Of a stretch of DNA of 64,000 bases, positions 1 to 10,568 are shown piece after piece (the stretch's first letter is position 1; each line of letters starts with the position of its first letter). The notes beneath the pieces were generated by a model that saw only the letters and a program-made list of their open reading frames with translations, was not told the DNA's origin and ran no database searches. The position numbers were made by a program, and so were the translations under genes. The stretch is from assembly GCF_033118175.1 (NCBI RefSeq), contig NC_083696.1:40161001-40225000 (forward strand). The letters are read 5' to 3'. Source of the stretch: Dama dama (lineage: Eukaryota; Chordata; Mammalia; Artiodactyla; Cervidae).

Positions 1-1176
1 CTGTGTCTCTTTTTCTGTTTTGCATATAGGGTTATCGTTACCATCTTTCTAAATTCCATATATATGTGTTAGTATGCTGTAATGTTCTTTATCTTTCTGG
101 CTTACTTCACTCTGTATAAGGGGCTCCAGCTTCATCCATCTCATTAGGACTGGTTCAAATGAATTCTTTTTAATGGCTGAGTAATATTCCATGGTGTATA
201 TGTACCACAGCTTCCTTATCCATTCATCTGCTGATGGGCATCTAGGTTGCTTCCATGTCCTGGCTATTATAAACAGTGCTGCGATGAACATTGGGGTGCA
301 CGTGTCTCTTTCAGATCTGGTTTCCTCAGTGTGTATGCCCAGAAGTGGGATTGCTGGGTCATATGGCAGTTCTATTTCCAGTTTTTTAAGAAATCTCCAC
401 ACTGTTTTCCATAGCGGCTGTACTAGTTTGCATTCCCACCAACAGTGTAAGAGGGTTCCCTTTTCTCCACACCCTCTCCAGCATTTATTGCTTGTAGACT
501 TTTGGATAGCAGCCATCCTGACTGGCCTGTAATGGTACCTCATTGAGGTTTTGATTTGCATTTCTCTGATAATGAGTGATGTTGAGCATCTTTTCATGTG
601 TTTGTTAGCCATCTGTATGTCTTCTTTGGAGAAATGTCTGTTTAGTTCTTTGGCCCATTTTTTGATTGGGTCATTTATTTTTCTGGAATTGAGCTGCAGG
701 AGTTGCTTGTATATTTTTGAGATTAATCCTTTGTCTGTTTCTTCATTTGCTATTATTTTCTCCCAATCTGAGGGCTGTCTTTTCACCTTACTTATAGTTT
801 CCTTTGTAGTGCAAAAGCTTTTAAGTTTCATTAGGTCCCATTTGTTTAGTTTTGCTTTTATTTCCAATATTCTGGGAGGTGGGTCATAGAGGATCTTGCT
901 GTGGTTTATGTCGGAGAGTGTTTTGCCTATGTTCTCCTCTAGGAGTTTTATAGTTTCTGGTCTTACATTTAGATCTTTAATCCATTTTGAGTTTATTTTT
1001 GTGTATGGTGTTAGAAAGTGTTCTAGTTTCATTCTTTTACAAGTGGTTGACCAGTTTTCCCAGCACCACTTGTTAAAGAGGTTGTCTTTTTTTCATTGTA
1101 TATCCTTGCCTCCTTTGTCAAAGATAAGGTGTCCATAGGTTCGTGGATTTATCTCTGGGCTTTCTATTCTGTCTGA
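1..1176 (-). mobile_element. L1 retrotransposon, 3' part with ORF2 C-terminus, runs off the left edge
   Basis: The minus strand encodes 327 codons of L1 ORF2 C-terminus without interruption (stop at 49-51). It includes the cysteine-rich region CWWECKLVQPLWKTVWRFLK and the L1 tail PYDPAIPLLGIHTEETRSERD. Sequence continues as L1 to about 1176, but an in-frame stop lies near 1095, so the element is not intact. The long undamaged frame suggests a comparatively young ruminant L1. The 3' UTR lies at or beyond position 1. Confidence 0.92.
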
Positions 1177-1283
1177 ATTCTTTTTTAAATCATATTTTTT
1201 TTACCTAGTTCTAGTCTAGTCTTACAACAAAATGACACGGATTTACCTGCTCTGCAGTGTATTTGTATATTTGTTTACAACTT

Positions 1284-1286
1284 GCA

Positions 1287-1321
<35 letters not shown>

Positions 1322-1326
1322 ATATC

Positions 1327-1358
<32 letters not shown>

Positions 1359-1360
1359 TA
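1284..1360. repeat. Compound microsatellite (CTAT)n-(TA)n-(CA)n
   Basis: About eleven CTAT units are followed by an alternating TA run and then a CA run. Long uninterrupted units suggest length polymorphism. Confidence 0.95.
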
Positions 1361-1404
1361 TCCTGCTGCTCTTACTGAAAAACTCCAGCAGGAAAGAGTA
1401 GGTA

Positions 1405-1650
1405 CAATCTGAGAGTCACACAATGGAATATAGCAATTAAAAGAAACTGAAGTTATTCATATCAACATGGATAAACATCCCAAATGTACCACTGAGTAAG
1501 AAAAACAAGCTGCATAAACATTTCATGGAGAATACCATTTATATAAAGCTCAACAATATGAAAAACAATATTCAACGCAGTTCAGGCAGCGGCAACAACA
1601 GGAACACATAAGCAGTATACACTAAAAGGAAATACATGCGAGTGGTGAAA
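1405..1650 (+). mobile_element. Ancient L1 (L1M-type) 3' fragment
   Basis: It contains diverged forms of L1 phrases: AATGGAATATAGCAATTAAAAG, 'acatggataaacatccc' and 'taccatttatata' in the order they have in the L1 ORF2/3' UTR region. It is heavily diverged, so assignment is by phrase order only. Confidence 0.5.
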
Positions 1651-1699
1651 ACCAAATTCAGAATTAAAGGTGGATGTACCATGAAATCACTGCCTTGTG

Positions 1700-2140
1700 T
1701 AACTCAATGAAGCTATGAGCCGCGCTGTGTAGGGCCACCCAAGACTGACAGGTCATAGTGGAGAATTCTGACAAAACATGGTCCACTGGCGGAGGGAATG
1801 GCAAACCACTCCAGAATCCTTGCCGTGAGAACCCCATGAACTGGATCAAAAGGCAAAAAGATGTGACACCAAAAGATGAGCCCCCCAGGCCAGAAGGTGT
1901 CCAACATGCTCCTGGGGAAGAGTGGCAGACAGTTACTATTAGCTCCAGAAAGAATGAATTGGCTGGACCAAAGCAGAAATGACACCCAGTTGTGGATATA
2001 TCTGGTGACGAAAATAAAATCCGATGCTGTAAAGAACCGTATTGCAAACTCAGGGGGATGGTGAGGGACAGGGAGGTGGCAGTTCGTGGGGTGGCAAAGA
2101 GTTGGACACGACTTGGTGATTCAACAACAGCAACGACTAT
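1700..2140 (+). mobile_element. BovB (RTE) copy with a large internal deletion
   Basis: Positions 1700 to about 2055 match the 5' region of BovB (for example GGAGGGAATGGCAAACCACT and ACCCAGTTGTGGATAT, then CCGATGCTGTAAAGA). From about 2058 it switches directly to the BovB 3' terminal motif (GTGAGGGACAGGGAGGTGGC, then GGGGTGGCAAAGAGTTGGAC). The endonuclease and reverse transcriptase between these parts are missing. It ends in a CAACAACAGCAACGAC tail. Confidence 0.7.
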
Positions 2141-2274
2141 GAAGCTTAAATTCCGACCTCTCACTCACACAGAACCTTTCCAAGGTGCTGTACTTGAATT
2201 TGATTTTGTCATTTTGTACTTGTTTTTTTAGAGACTCTCCTCTCCCAAGTGTGTTAGCCTCAGGCCTGTCCCTA

Positions 2275-2368
2275 GAGGAGGATAAGGAAGGGGGTTGGAG
2301 GGAAGAGAGAAAGGAGGAGGGTGGGGAGGAGAGGAGAGGGAGGGGGAGGGGAGGGGAAGCGAGGGGAG
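2275..2368 (+). repeat. Purine-rich (GA/GGA) low-complexity block with G-quadruplex potential
   Basis: Nearly pure A/G strand with many G-runs, including GGGAGGGGGAGGGGAGGGG close to its right end. Four or more runs of at least three Gs with one-base loops fit a stable intrastrand quadruplex. Confidence 0.85.
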
Positions 2369-2896
2369 GACACGTCTCTCCCCAAAGATGCTGGCTCCCC
2401 GGTGCCTGCCCTGGTACTGCTGTCCAGCTCTTGGGCACTCGTGCCTGACGGCATGTTTACTGTAAACTGGAGGGTGGGACAGTTCTTGGATTTAACTCGA
2501 TTCACAGTCCAGGACCTCGCACAGCTCCAGGCCTGGAGGACGGGGAGCAGAAGCCGCGTGATAGGGAGAAGCTCCCAGGAGGGCTGGGCTGCTGTATTTC
2601 ACCCTGAGTCCACTCTTCCAGCCCTGGGATGCCATGTACGCCAACATGGAGCACACAAAATGCAGAGCGTGGCCAGGAGTTCTTCCGACCAGAGGCGGAG
2701 TGCTTCCGGGTTGTGTCCAGGAGAATGGCTTGGATCGCCAAGCCACCCTGGAGCCACATTTCTGCTCCAGCTCCGAATCTCCCTCTTTTACTCAAAATGT
2801 ATACCGTTAAAGAAAGAACAAACTAACTAAAACAGAAGAGTTATTGTAACAGCAACAGAAATATACACTTTGAACACTTTCCATGTGATGAAATAT
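2369..2896. other. Unassigned non-repetitive stretch
   Basis: Moderately GC-rich sequence with open frames on both strands up to 169 codons. None has a recognisable domain, a splice-site frame or codon bias, so I regard them as chance. No repeat family recognised. Confidence 0.5.
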
Positions 2897-2911
2897 TCTT
2901 CTATAACATTT

Positions 2912-3769
2912 AAAAAGAATTTATTGAAGTGTAGTTGACTAACAATGTTATATTCACTTCTGCTGTATAGCAGAGTGACTCAGTTATGCATTTACATACA
3001 TTCTTTTCCATATTCTTTTTCCATTGTGGTTTATCACAGGATATCCAATATATTAATGGTTCCTTGTGCTATACAGTAGGTCCTTGTTGTTTATCCACCC
3101 TACATGTAACAGTTTGCACTGCTAATCCCAAACTCCTAATCCATCACCCACACACACCCTCCTCCCCTTGGCAACCACAAGCTTGGTCTCTATGTGTGTG
3201 GGTCTGTTTTTGTTTTGTAGATATGTTCATTTGTGTTGTATTTTAGACTCCACATATAAATGATATCACATGTATTTGTCTTTCTCTTTCTGACTTACCT
3301 CACTTAGTATGATCTCTAGGTCCATCTATGTTGCTCAGATGGCGTTATTTCATTCTTTTTAATAGCTGGATAGTATTCTGTTGTATAGAGGCTTCCCTGA
3401 TGGCTCAGACAGTAGAGAATCCACCTGCAATGCAGGAGACCCAGGTTCAATCCCAGGGTTGGGACGATCCATTGTGTAAATGTGCCACATCTTTTTTATA
3501 CATTCATCTGTCAATGGACAGCTAGGTAGTTTTTGTGTCTTGGCTATTGTGTATAGTGCTGCTATGAACATATGGGTGCATGTATCTTTTTGAATTATGG
3601 TTTTGTAAAGATATATGCCCAGGAGTGGGATTGCTGGATCATATGGCAACCCTAATTTTAGTTTTTTGAGAAACCTCTGTATTGTTTCTCAAAGTAGCTG
3701 TGCCAATATACATCCCACCAACAGTGTAGGAGGGTTTCCTTTTCTCCACATCCTCTTCAGGATTTATTG
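2912..3769 (-). mobile_element. 5'-truncated L1 with a perfect 15-bp target-site duplication
   Basis: Antisense L1 3' UTR and ORF2 tail (3' end at left). TCTTCTATAACATTT occurs at 2897-2911 and again at 3770-3784, defining the insertion exactly. The ORF2 remnant on the minus strand includes MPYDPAIPLLGIYLYKTI. A Bov-tA fragment (3391-3470) interrupts it. Confidence 0.9.
3391..3470 (+). mobile_element. Bov-tA SINE fragment (tRNA-related head) nested in L1
   Basis: GCTTCCCTGATGGCTCAGAC opens the unit, with box-B-like GGTTCAATCCC further on. Only the first 80 bases are present; the BovA body is absent. It splits an L1 phrase, so it is younger than that L1. Confidence 0.85.
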
Positions 3770-3784
3770 TCTTCTATAACATTT

Positions 3785-4500
3785 TTAATGGCTACACAGG
3801 ACATGTCAAAATTGATTAAATGGTCACTACTGAGTCACTATTGTTAGATATTTAGATTGGTTCTAGTCTCTGCTCAATGCAAACATTCCTGTAACTGAAC
3901 CCTAGCATACAACCCTAATGAATTCTTTAGAAAAAAATTATCTTAAGTGAACTGCCTTTGTCAAAGAGGTCAAGTATTTTCAAGGCTTTTGAGATGTGTT
4001 GCCAAGTATACTATCAAAAATATACGTCAATTCACACACATTTCAGTATAAGAAGCCCATATGAAATTGAAGCCAATGCTAAATATTTACATTGAACAAA
4101 AGTATGTTGTCCATTGGATAGATTTAAAAAATAGCAGCTCATAGCTTTAATTTGCCATCAGTCCAAGATTCAACTGCCTCATGTTCATTGGACACTTGAG
4201 TTTCTTCTGAGTTGATTTACTATTCTTGTGCTGTATTCTGTCCTCCACTGAGACATTCCTTTTTTTCTTACTGATTAGTAACAACTTTTCATATGTTATG
4301 ACATTAAGTCTTTTTTGTGTATGTTGTTAATACTTTCCTTTTTGTTTTGCCATTTGCCCATGTGGTTTATTGTGGTTTTGACACCTTGTTCAGTCGCTAA
4401 GTCACATCCGTTTCCATGGTTCATTTTTGAAATTTTGGGGGACTCTCTTTTTCTCCAAAGAGTTAGTCATTTCATGAAAGTCACCTCTTTTTCTTAAGCA
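3785..4500. other. Diverged AT-rich sequence, probably old L1 remnants
   Basis: No gene signal. Around 4270-4340 phrases such as TTTTCATATGTTATGACATT recall old L1. A weak BovA-like string near 4390 is too short to call. Confidence 0.35.
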
Positions 4501-4770
4501 GTTTTTAAATGGAACTTTAATTATATACTTACTGAGTCTCTTTCTGGACTTTACTGTTTAATTGATGTGTATTCTGTTGCCAGCGTTATGTTAATTATTG
4601 TAATTACAGTGTAGGCAATTCTAGTATTATGGAAAGTTCTCATTATTTCTTTTTTTTCTTTTTCTTTTTTTTGTGTCAAGATTGGTTTGGTTGTCCTTCT
4701 GTGCATATTCCTCCAGAATCATTCTGGCAATTCTCCTTTTTTTTTTTCTTTACTTGTAATATTATGAGCA
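4500..4770 (-). mobile_element. Ancient L1 (L1M-type) fragment
   Basis: The order 'attctgttgccagcgttatg...attacagtgtagg...tctagtatta' and 'tgtcaagattggtttggttg' parallels antisense L1 ORF2. Poly(T) stretches at 4650-4672 and 4738-4750 are simple repeats. Confidence 0.45.
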
Positions 4771-5269
4771 TTAATGATTTTTCTGAAACCCAAGCATGGC
4801 CCTGACCAAAACATGTGGTTGGAGAAGAGAGAAAAAGTATAAGAGTTACCAGATTAGGTAAGATATTATAGATTTTTCTCTCTAACCGTTTCCAAGTAAC
4901 CAGACCTTAAATTCCTCTAATATGTTCCAAGGACCTACCACCCATGGCATAAATGAAAACCTTCTGGGTAAAAGGAGAGCTAAAGAGAATATAAGGATAT
5001 ATGTGTAGAAGTAAAAGAAAGAAAACAGAGTCTGAGATTAAGAAGAACACAAAGACACAGGAAATCAAAGTGCTGCAGGAAGCCTGAAAAAATGATCTCT
5101 GGTTTTCATTTTTTGATCATCATTCAGTTTTCATTTCTATAAACAAAAACTCTCTGTTTTTAAAAAGCCACTGAAATTTTTTATCTGTCCCCTAATTTAT
5201 GATGTATAGGACTGACATTTCAGAGAGTTACAGAAGAACAGAATCTTGGTGTTCGTTTCCTGCCCAATC
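4771..5269. other. Unassigned AT-rich stretch
   Basis: No open frame with domain content and no recognised repeat. Confidence 0.4.
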
Positions 5270-5740
5270 CAGGAATCCCCCTGCAGCACTTCTCCTAGGA
5301 GTGGCTGTCCAGCCTCTGCTTGGTTGCTGCCTGACCAGGCCCTGACTCATCGAGCTCATCTCATGTTTAAACAGCCTAATTATTAGAAGGTTCTTGCTGC
5401 TAGAAAGTAAAAATCTGTCTTCCAGCTTTCCTCTCCCCAGCCTTTGCCCTGATTCTGCCTTTCTGAGCCAAACTTGGCCTTCATTGCTTTGGACTCGGCT
5501 CTCCTGTCCCCTCCAGTTTTATCTTCCCTGGACTTGTCATTGCTGATCAGTCCTTTTGGAACAGAGTTCTTGATCTTTCCACATTCTGGTCTCTCGTCTG
5601 GAAGTATAAAACAGACAGCATTTCTTTTAAAGGTGAAACGCAGAAGTTAACAATTCTCCAGATTGCACCTGACCAGTGCAGTAAGTTGGGAGAACTTCAT
5701 TCCTTACCTGGCATTTTTTTCAAATGGATACACCTCAGGT
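5270..5740 (+). mobile_element. Ancient L3/CR1-type LINE remnant (tentative)
   Basis: The phrase order AATTATTAGAAGGTTCTTGC, then 'ctttgccctgattctgcctttctgagccaaac', 'ccttttggaacagag' and 'cacctgaccagtgcagtaagttgggagaac' follows the 3' region of mammalian L3/CR1. Strongly diverged; a profile search would settle it. Confidence 0.45.
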
Positions 5741-5867
5741 TACATTCAGGTTTAAGATAACAAGACTCAAGCTTCAGTTGTTCAGCCTTTCCAGGGGAAA
5801 ATAAGGTCTTTCCCTGGTCCTTTTCACCTAAGCAAGAGAACAGATCTCACAGGTGAAATGAACTCTT

Positions 5868-6366
5868 TCCTTTAATTTTTATTGGAGTGTAGCTGCTTAC
5901 AATGCTGTGTTGGTTTCTGTGTCTGTACATGTTCAGTTGTGTCTGACTCTTCTATACCCCATGGATCGTAGCCGACCAGACTCCTCTGTCCATGGGATTT
6001 CCCAGGCAAGAATACTGGAGCAGGTTGCCATTCCCTTCTCCAGGGGATCTTCCAGACCCCAGGATCGAACCCACGTCTCTTTCGTCCCCTGCATTGGCAG
6101 GCAGATTTTTTGCCATTGCACCACCTGGAAGCCTGTGCTAGTTTCTACTGCACAACAAAGTGAATCGGCTCTACATGTACATACATCCCCTCTTTTCTGG
6201 ATTTCCTTCCCATTTAGATCACCACAGAGTGCTGAGTAGAGTTCCCTGTGCTATCCAGCTTTATGCACATTAGTGTATATATGTCGATCCCAACCTCCCA
6301 GTTCATCTCACCACCACCCCTTCCTCCTTGGTATCCCTACGTTTGTTCTCTACATCTGCATCTCAA
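5868..6366 (-). mobile_element. L1 3' end with a perfect 12-bp target-site duplication
   Basis: Antisense L1 3' UTR (GGAGTGTAGCTGCTTACAAT; ATCCCAACCTCCCAGTTCAT). AAATGAACTCTT at 5856-5867 and 6367-6378 flanks it exactly. Split by a Bov-tA SINE. Confidence 0.88.
5926..6135 (-). mobile_element. Bov-tA SINE, nearly full length, nested in L1
   Basis: Antisense copy running from the BovA body (TCTGACTCTTCTATACCCCA) to the tRNA-related head (GCACCACCTGGAAGCC). Flanks GTTGGTTTCTG and GCTAGTTTCTA are the degenerate target-site repeats within the L1. Confidence 0.92.
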
Positions 6367-6378
6367 AAATGAACTCTT

Positions 6379-7561
6379 AACAGACTTTAGTGAAATTGGG
6401 AGACGTCTTTAAAGCCAAGAATAAGGGGGGTGGGGAATGGTCTTCCCATGTCAAAGCTGGAAGAGTCCATGTTGTGGAATTTGGGGAGCTATGAAAACTT
6501 CAGTGCCCATGGAAAGCCGGTGTCTGCCCACCAAAGAAGAAACGCCTGGATGCCTCACCTGTGGGGGTGCCTTACTCCAGGCCCAGGTCTCTGCCCAGGC
6601 AGTCAGCTTTTGAAAACTGGCTTTTTGCCGCCTTTCAGTTTTGCCTCTCAGGACTGACTGGAAGCAAGGAGAGCTTAAATCTCTGCCTTGTCTACGCCAG
6701 TGTGTGTGCCTTTCTGAACAAAATGGAGACTACTCCCCGGGACCCCAATTATTCAGAGTCTGGTACCCTTGGAGTCCTGCAGAGCCTCAATCAGGCCCTC
6801 CTGGCCACTTCTCATGAACCCACAGAGAACCTACCTTGGGCTCCAGAGATGCCTACCTTGGGCTCACCTTTCCATTTCTCTCCCCCATGGAGCTGTGCCA
6901 TCAACACCCCAAGCCAACTGCACAGGTGTGGGCAGGCAGGAGGCTGCAGTGACCCTGCCGTTGAGCTCTGGCCCTGGGGTACACAGGCCACTGCGGTGGG
7001 GTCGGAGCAGGGAACTGGCAGCCTCCCTAGCCACGTGTGATGGGCCCTTGCCTGCTGCCTCCAGACCCGGAAAAATCTGGAGTATTCACAAATCGGCCCT
7101 ACTTGAAATCCAGGAAGAGGTGTAATTACAGTGCTCAGGATCTCAACTGTCTGTGTTGCCCTGAATCCTAGCATACAGCGTAGTGAGTGACGTCAGAAAC
7201 TAAACACTGGCTTTCCAGGCCGGGAGGAGGCTGGATGCCCGAGGGAGCAGGGGGCGGTGGAACCTCACGGAGCTTCCATTGGCGGAATACGAGCATGTGG
7301 TCCTAAGAGACCTAGACTGTTCCCTGAGCAAGAGCACACAGACGTGTATTCCACTAGTTTATTGTCTGTGGGCTGAGCCCATCCCACTTCTGGTTTCTAT
7401 TAATCTGATCTCTTATAAGGTAAAATCCAGTTTGGAATATGTTACATACATGCCATATACTGCTAGTCTTCCTGGTAAGTGAAGTCACTGAAAAAACACA
7501 CAGCTGCCGGTTTTATCTGAATATTTGCCACCATTTAAGGATAAGAGGTGGTGTTGAATGC
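6379..7561. other. Unassigned single-copy stretch
   Basis: Overlapping frames up to 159 codons at 6561-7040 were inspected. They show no domain, are not conserved in any family I know, and run on both strands. No repeat recognised. It could contain regulatory DNA. Confidence 0.45.
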
Positions 7562-7880
7562 TTTATTTTTTTTTTTTTATTTCATTGTAGGATAATTGAT
7601 CTACAATGTTGTGTTGGTCTCTGCTGCGCAACAGTGTAAACTGGCTGTTAGCACACATAGATCCCCTCGCTCTTGAATCTCCCTCCCACCCCCCTAGGTT
7701 GTCATAGACCGGGGGTTGAGCTCCCTGTACTATGCGGCAAATTCCCACTGGCTATCTGTTTTACGTCTGGGTGTATACATGTTTTGATGCTACTCTCTCA
7801 CTCCATCCAACTCACTCCCTGCCCCACTGTGTCCACAGGTCTATTCTCTGTGACTGTGTCTCTGTTGAGCTGTGCTTTCC
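7562..7880 (-). mobile_element. L1 3' UTR fragment
   Basis: Poly(T) followed by TTTCATTGTAGGATAATTGA and CTACAATGTTGTGTTGGTCT, the antisense end of ruminant L1. Truncated after about 300 bases; target-site repeats not resolved. Confidence 0.85.
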
Positions 7881-8249
7881 TGTCCTGGTCTGGCTGGCTA
7901 GCAAGTAGATCTCTCTTTGCAAAGTGTCCCATCTTGAGCCCTGTGTACAGTCCTGAGCCCCAGGATGGTCAGATGAGAAGGATGTGAGTGACGAAAACAG
8001 GAGTCATCCAGGATCCAGGCTCCAGGCTGGTCCTCCTTCCCTCAGGAACTCTAAGCCCTTGGTTGGGGGACACACCCATGCCCTCCTCCCTTGCCCCTTG
8101 GCCTCCACTAAGGTTTGAAACAACATTTGCTGAACAATTACCTTGGGTGCTTAACTTTTCCTTCATGTGTCTTTTCTCCCAAATGCATCCTCCCTCACAG
8201 CTCATCCCTCTGCTCAAGAGGAAAATAACAGTTTTTTAAAAACAGATAT
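7881..8249. other. Unassigned single-copy stretch
   Basis: No coding, RNA or repeat signal recognised. Confidence 0.4.
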
Positions 8250-8392
8250 ATATATATATTTTTAATTTATTTATTTGGCAGTGCTGAGTCTTAGTTGTGG
8301 TATGCGGGATCCAGTTCCCCGACCAGGAATCAAACCTGGGCCCCTGCAATGGGAGCTCGGAGTCTGAGCCGCTGGACCACCAGGGAAGTTCC
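8250..8392 (-). mobile_element. CHR-2-type tRNA-derived SINE
   Basis: Antisense: TATTTGGCAGTGCTGAGTCT, CCCGACCAGGAATCAAACC (box B region) and the end GACCACCAGGGAAGTTCC. A short TA run precedes it. Confidence 0.88.
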
Positions 8393-8734
8393 AAAAATAA
8401 GGGTTCTTGAATGAACAAACCTCTAACACTCATTTGACAGGTTCTTAATGAGAAGCTGTGCCCTTTGAGAATGTTTCTGCAGACTGAGCAACACTGGGAA
8501 AGCTTTTTAGATCAGAATAGAAATAAATAAATAATATTATTTTCAATTAGGAAGTTAGAAACCCAACAAAGAACTGGATCTTTATATTCTACTCTGAACC
8601 TTTATACTCTGGCTTAGAATGTCCCTTCAAAGGTCATTCTTGAGCTACCTATTAGGTCTGAGATTCATTTTTTTTTGTTTAAAGAGTCTTTTGATGTGGG
8701 CCATTTTTAATTGAATTTGTTACAATTGTTATTG

Positions 8735-8785
8735 TTCAGTCCCTAAGTCCTGTCCCATTCTTTTCCACCGGGTGGACTGCAGCAC
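8735..8785 (-). mobile_element. BovA SINE fragment nested in CHR-2
   Basis: TTGTTCAGTCCCTAAGTCC to GGTGGACTGCAGCAC. TTTGTTACA occurs on both sides (about 8718-8726 and 8787-8795), which fits a target-site repeat. Confidence 0.65.
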
Positions 8786-8837
8786 TTTGTTACAGTATTG
8801 CTATTTTTTAGTGTTTTGATTTTTTGACCATTAAGGA

Positions 8838-9886
8838 TATAGACTATGCCAAAGCCTTTGACTGTGTGGATCACAAGAAACTGTGGAAAATTCTGAAAGA
8901 GATGGGAATACCAGACCACCTGACCTGCCTCTTGAGAAACCTATATGCAGGTCAGGAAGCAACAGTTAGAACTGGACGTGGAACAACAGACTGGTTCCAA
9001 AGAGGAAGAGGAGTCTGTCAAGACTGTATATTGTCACCCTGCTTATTTAACTTATATGCAGAGTACATCATGAGAAACACTGGGCTGGAAGAAGCACAAG
9101 CTGGAATCAAGATTGCCGGGAGAAATATCAACAACCTCAGATATGCAGATGACACCACCCTTATGGCAGAAAGTGAAGAGGAACTAAAAAGCCTCTTGAT
9201 GAAAGTGAAGGGGAGAGTGAAAAAGTTGGCTTAAAGCTCAACATTCAGAAAACTAAGATCATCACTTCATGGAAAATAGATGGGGAAACAGGGGAAACAG
9301 TGTCAGACTTTATATTTTGGGGCTCAAATCACTGCAGATAGTGATTGCAGCCATGAAATTAAAAGATGCTTACTCCTTGGAAGGAAAATTATGACGAACC
9401 TAGATAGCATATTAAAAAGCAGAGACATTACTTTGCCAACAAAGGTTCGTCTAGTCAAGGCTATGGTTTTTCCAGTGGTCACGTATGGATGTGAGAGTTG
9501 GACTGTGAAGAAAGCTGAGCACCAAAAAATTGATGCTTTTGAACTGTGGTGTTGGAGAGTCCCTTGGACTGCAAGGAGACCCAACCAGTCCATCCTAAAG
9601 GAGATCAGTCCTGGGTGTTTATCGGAAGGACTGATGTTGAAGCTGAAACTCCAATACTTTGGCCACCTCATGCAAAGAGTTGATTCATTGGAACAGACCC
9701 TGATGCTGGGAGGGATTGGGGGCAGGAGGAGAAGGGGACAACAGAGGATGAGATGGCTGGATGGCATCACCGACTCAATGGACATGAGTTTGAGTAAACC
9801 CCGGGAGTTGGTGATGGACAGGGAGGCCTGGCGTGCTGCGATTCATGGGGTCGCAAAGAGTCAGACTGAGCGACTGAACTGAAGCA
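8838..9886 (+). mobile_element. BovB (RTE) LINE, 5'-truncated, with RT motifs A and C
   Basis: It begins inside the reverse transcriptase (DYAKAFDCVDHKKLW, motif A) and includes the catalytic NNLRYADDTTLMAE (motif C). The frame breaks near 9215-9234 and resumes in another frame (9280-9882) through the C-terminal part to the 3' end GGGGTCGCAAAGAGTCAGAC. It is a dead copy lacking the endonuclease and the frame continuity needed for activity, and lies inside a CHR-2 SINE. Confidence 0.92.
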
Positions 9887-10229
9887 TACAGAATCTTAGC
9901 GCCCCAACCAGTGATTGAACCTGCACCCTCTGCATTGAAAGGCAAAAAGTCTTAAACACTGGACTACCAGGGAAGTCCCTGATTTGAGATTTTTAAAAAA
10001 TGTTTTAGCATGGCAAATTTTCAGCAAATTCAAGAGAAGAAAGAGCCCTCATAGATCTACCACTCAACTTCAACAAACTCAACTCGCAGCTGATTTTGTA
10101 TCACTTACATCCCATGTGTTCATTGTGCAACCCCACCCTGCTCCCAACCAGGATTATCTGGAAGCAAACACGTCACATCATTTTATTCCTAAATATAGAG
10201 TGTCCCTCTAAAAGGTAACATCTCATTTT

Positions 10230-10366
10230 TTGTTGTTTTTATTTTTTAAATTTCTTGGCGGCATTGGGTGGCTTATGGGATCTTAGTTTCACCACTAGGG
10301 ATTGAACCCACAACCCCTGCATTGAAAGTGGGGAGTCTTAATCACTGGACAACCAGGCAAGTCCCA
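10230..10366 (-). mobile_element. CHR-2-type SINE with target-site duplication
   Basis: Antisense copy ending CTGGACAACCAGGCAAGTCC. The sequence AACATCTC(A/G)TTTT occurs at both edges (within 10214-10229 and 10367-10382). Confidence 0.88.
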
Positions 10367-10568
10367 GATAACATCTCGTTTTGAATAATCATTTCTGTGC
10401 AGACTCTGAAGGCTAATGAGCTCCCTCAAAATACACACCGGCCAGGTGCCTATTACCCATGACGTGGGACTCTATGAATGCACTAAAATTATGGTTCATA
10501 CTTACCCTACCACTACACTCCGTTTCCCAGTTGCCTGCACTCAGCTGGACTGGCTTCATAAGAGAGTT

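Larger units (their letters stand above)
8690..9980 (-). mobile_element. CHR-2-type SINE split by two later insertions
   Basis: The left part (8690-8734 plus 8786-8836) carries the CHR-2 tail (AATTGAATTTGTTACAATTG). The right part (about 9888-9980) carries the head (CTGGACTACCAGGGAAGTCC). A BovA fragment and a 1-kb BovB lie between them, giving a three-layer insertion order. Confidence 0.72.

Noticed and set aside
1284..1360. CRISPR-like or tandem functional array
   Set aside because: The 4-bp unit and adjoining TA/CA runs are an ordinary microsatellite.
4386..4475. BovA SINE copy around GTTCAGTCGCTAAGTCACAT
   Set aside because: Only about 25 bases resemble BovA and the rest does not continue the family.
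6561..7040. Possible single-exon gene of 159 codons
   Set aside because: A second frame (118 codons) and an antisense frame (120 codons) overlap it. There are no motifs, no splice context and no promoter-like sequence.
8824..9882. Functional reverse transcriptase system
   Set aside because: The sequence is BovB, a genome-wide LINE, here truncated and frameshifted. No accessory genes of a retron or similar system exist nearby.
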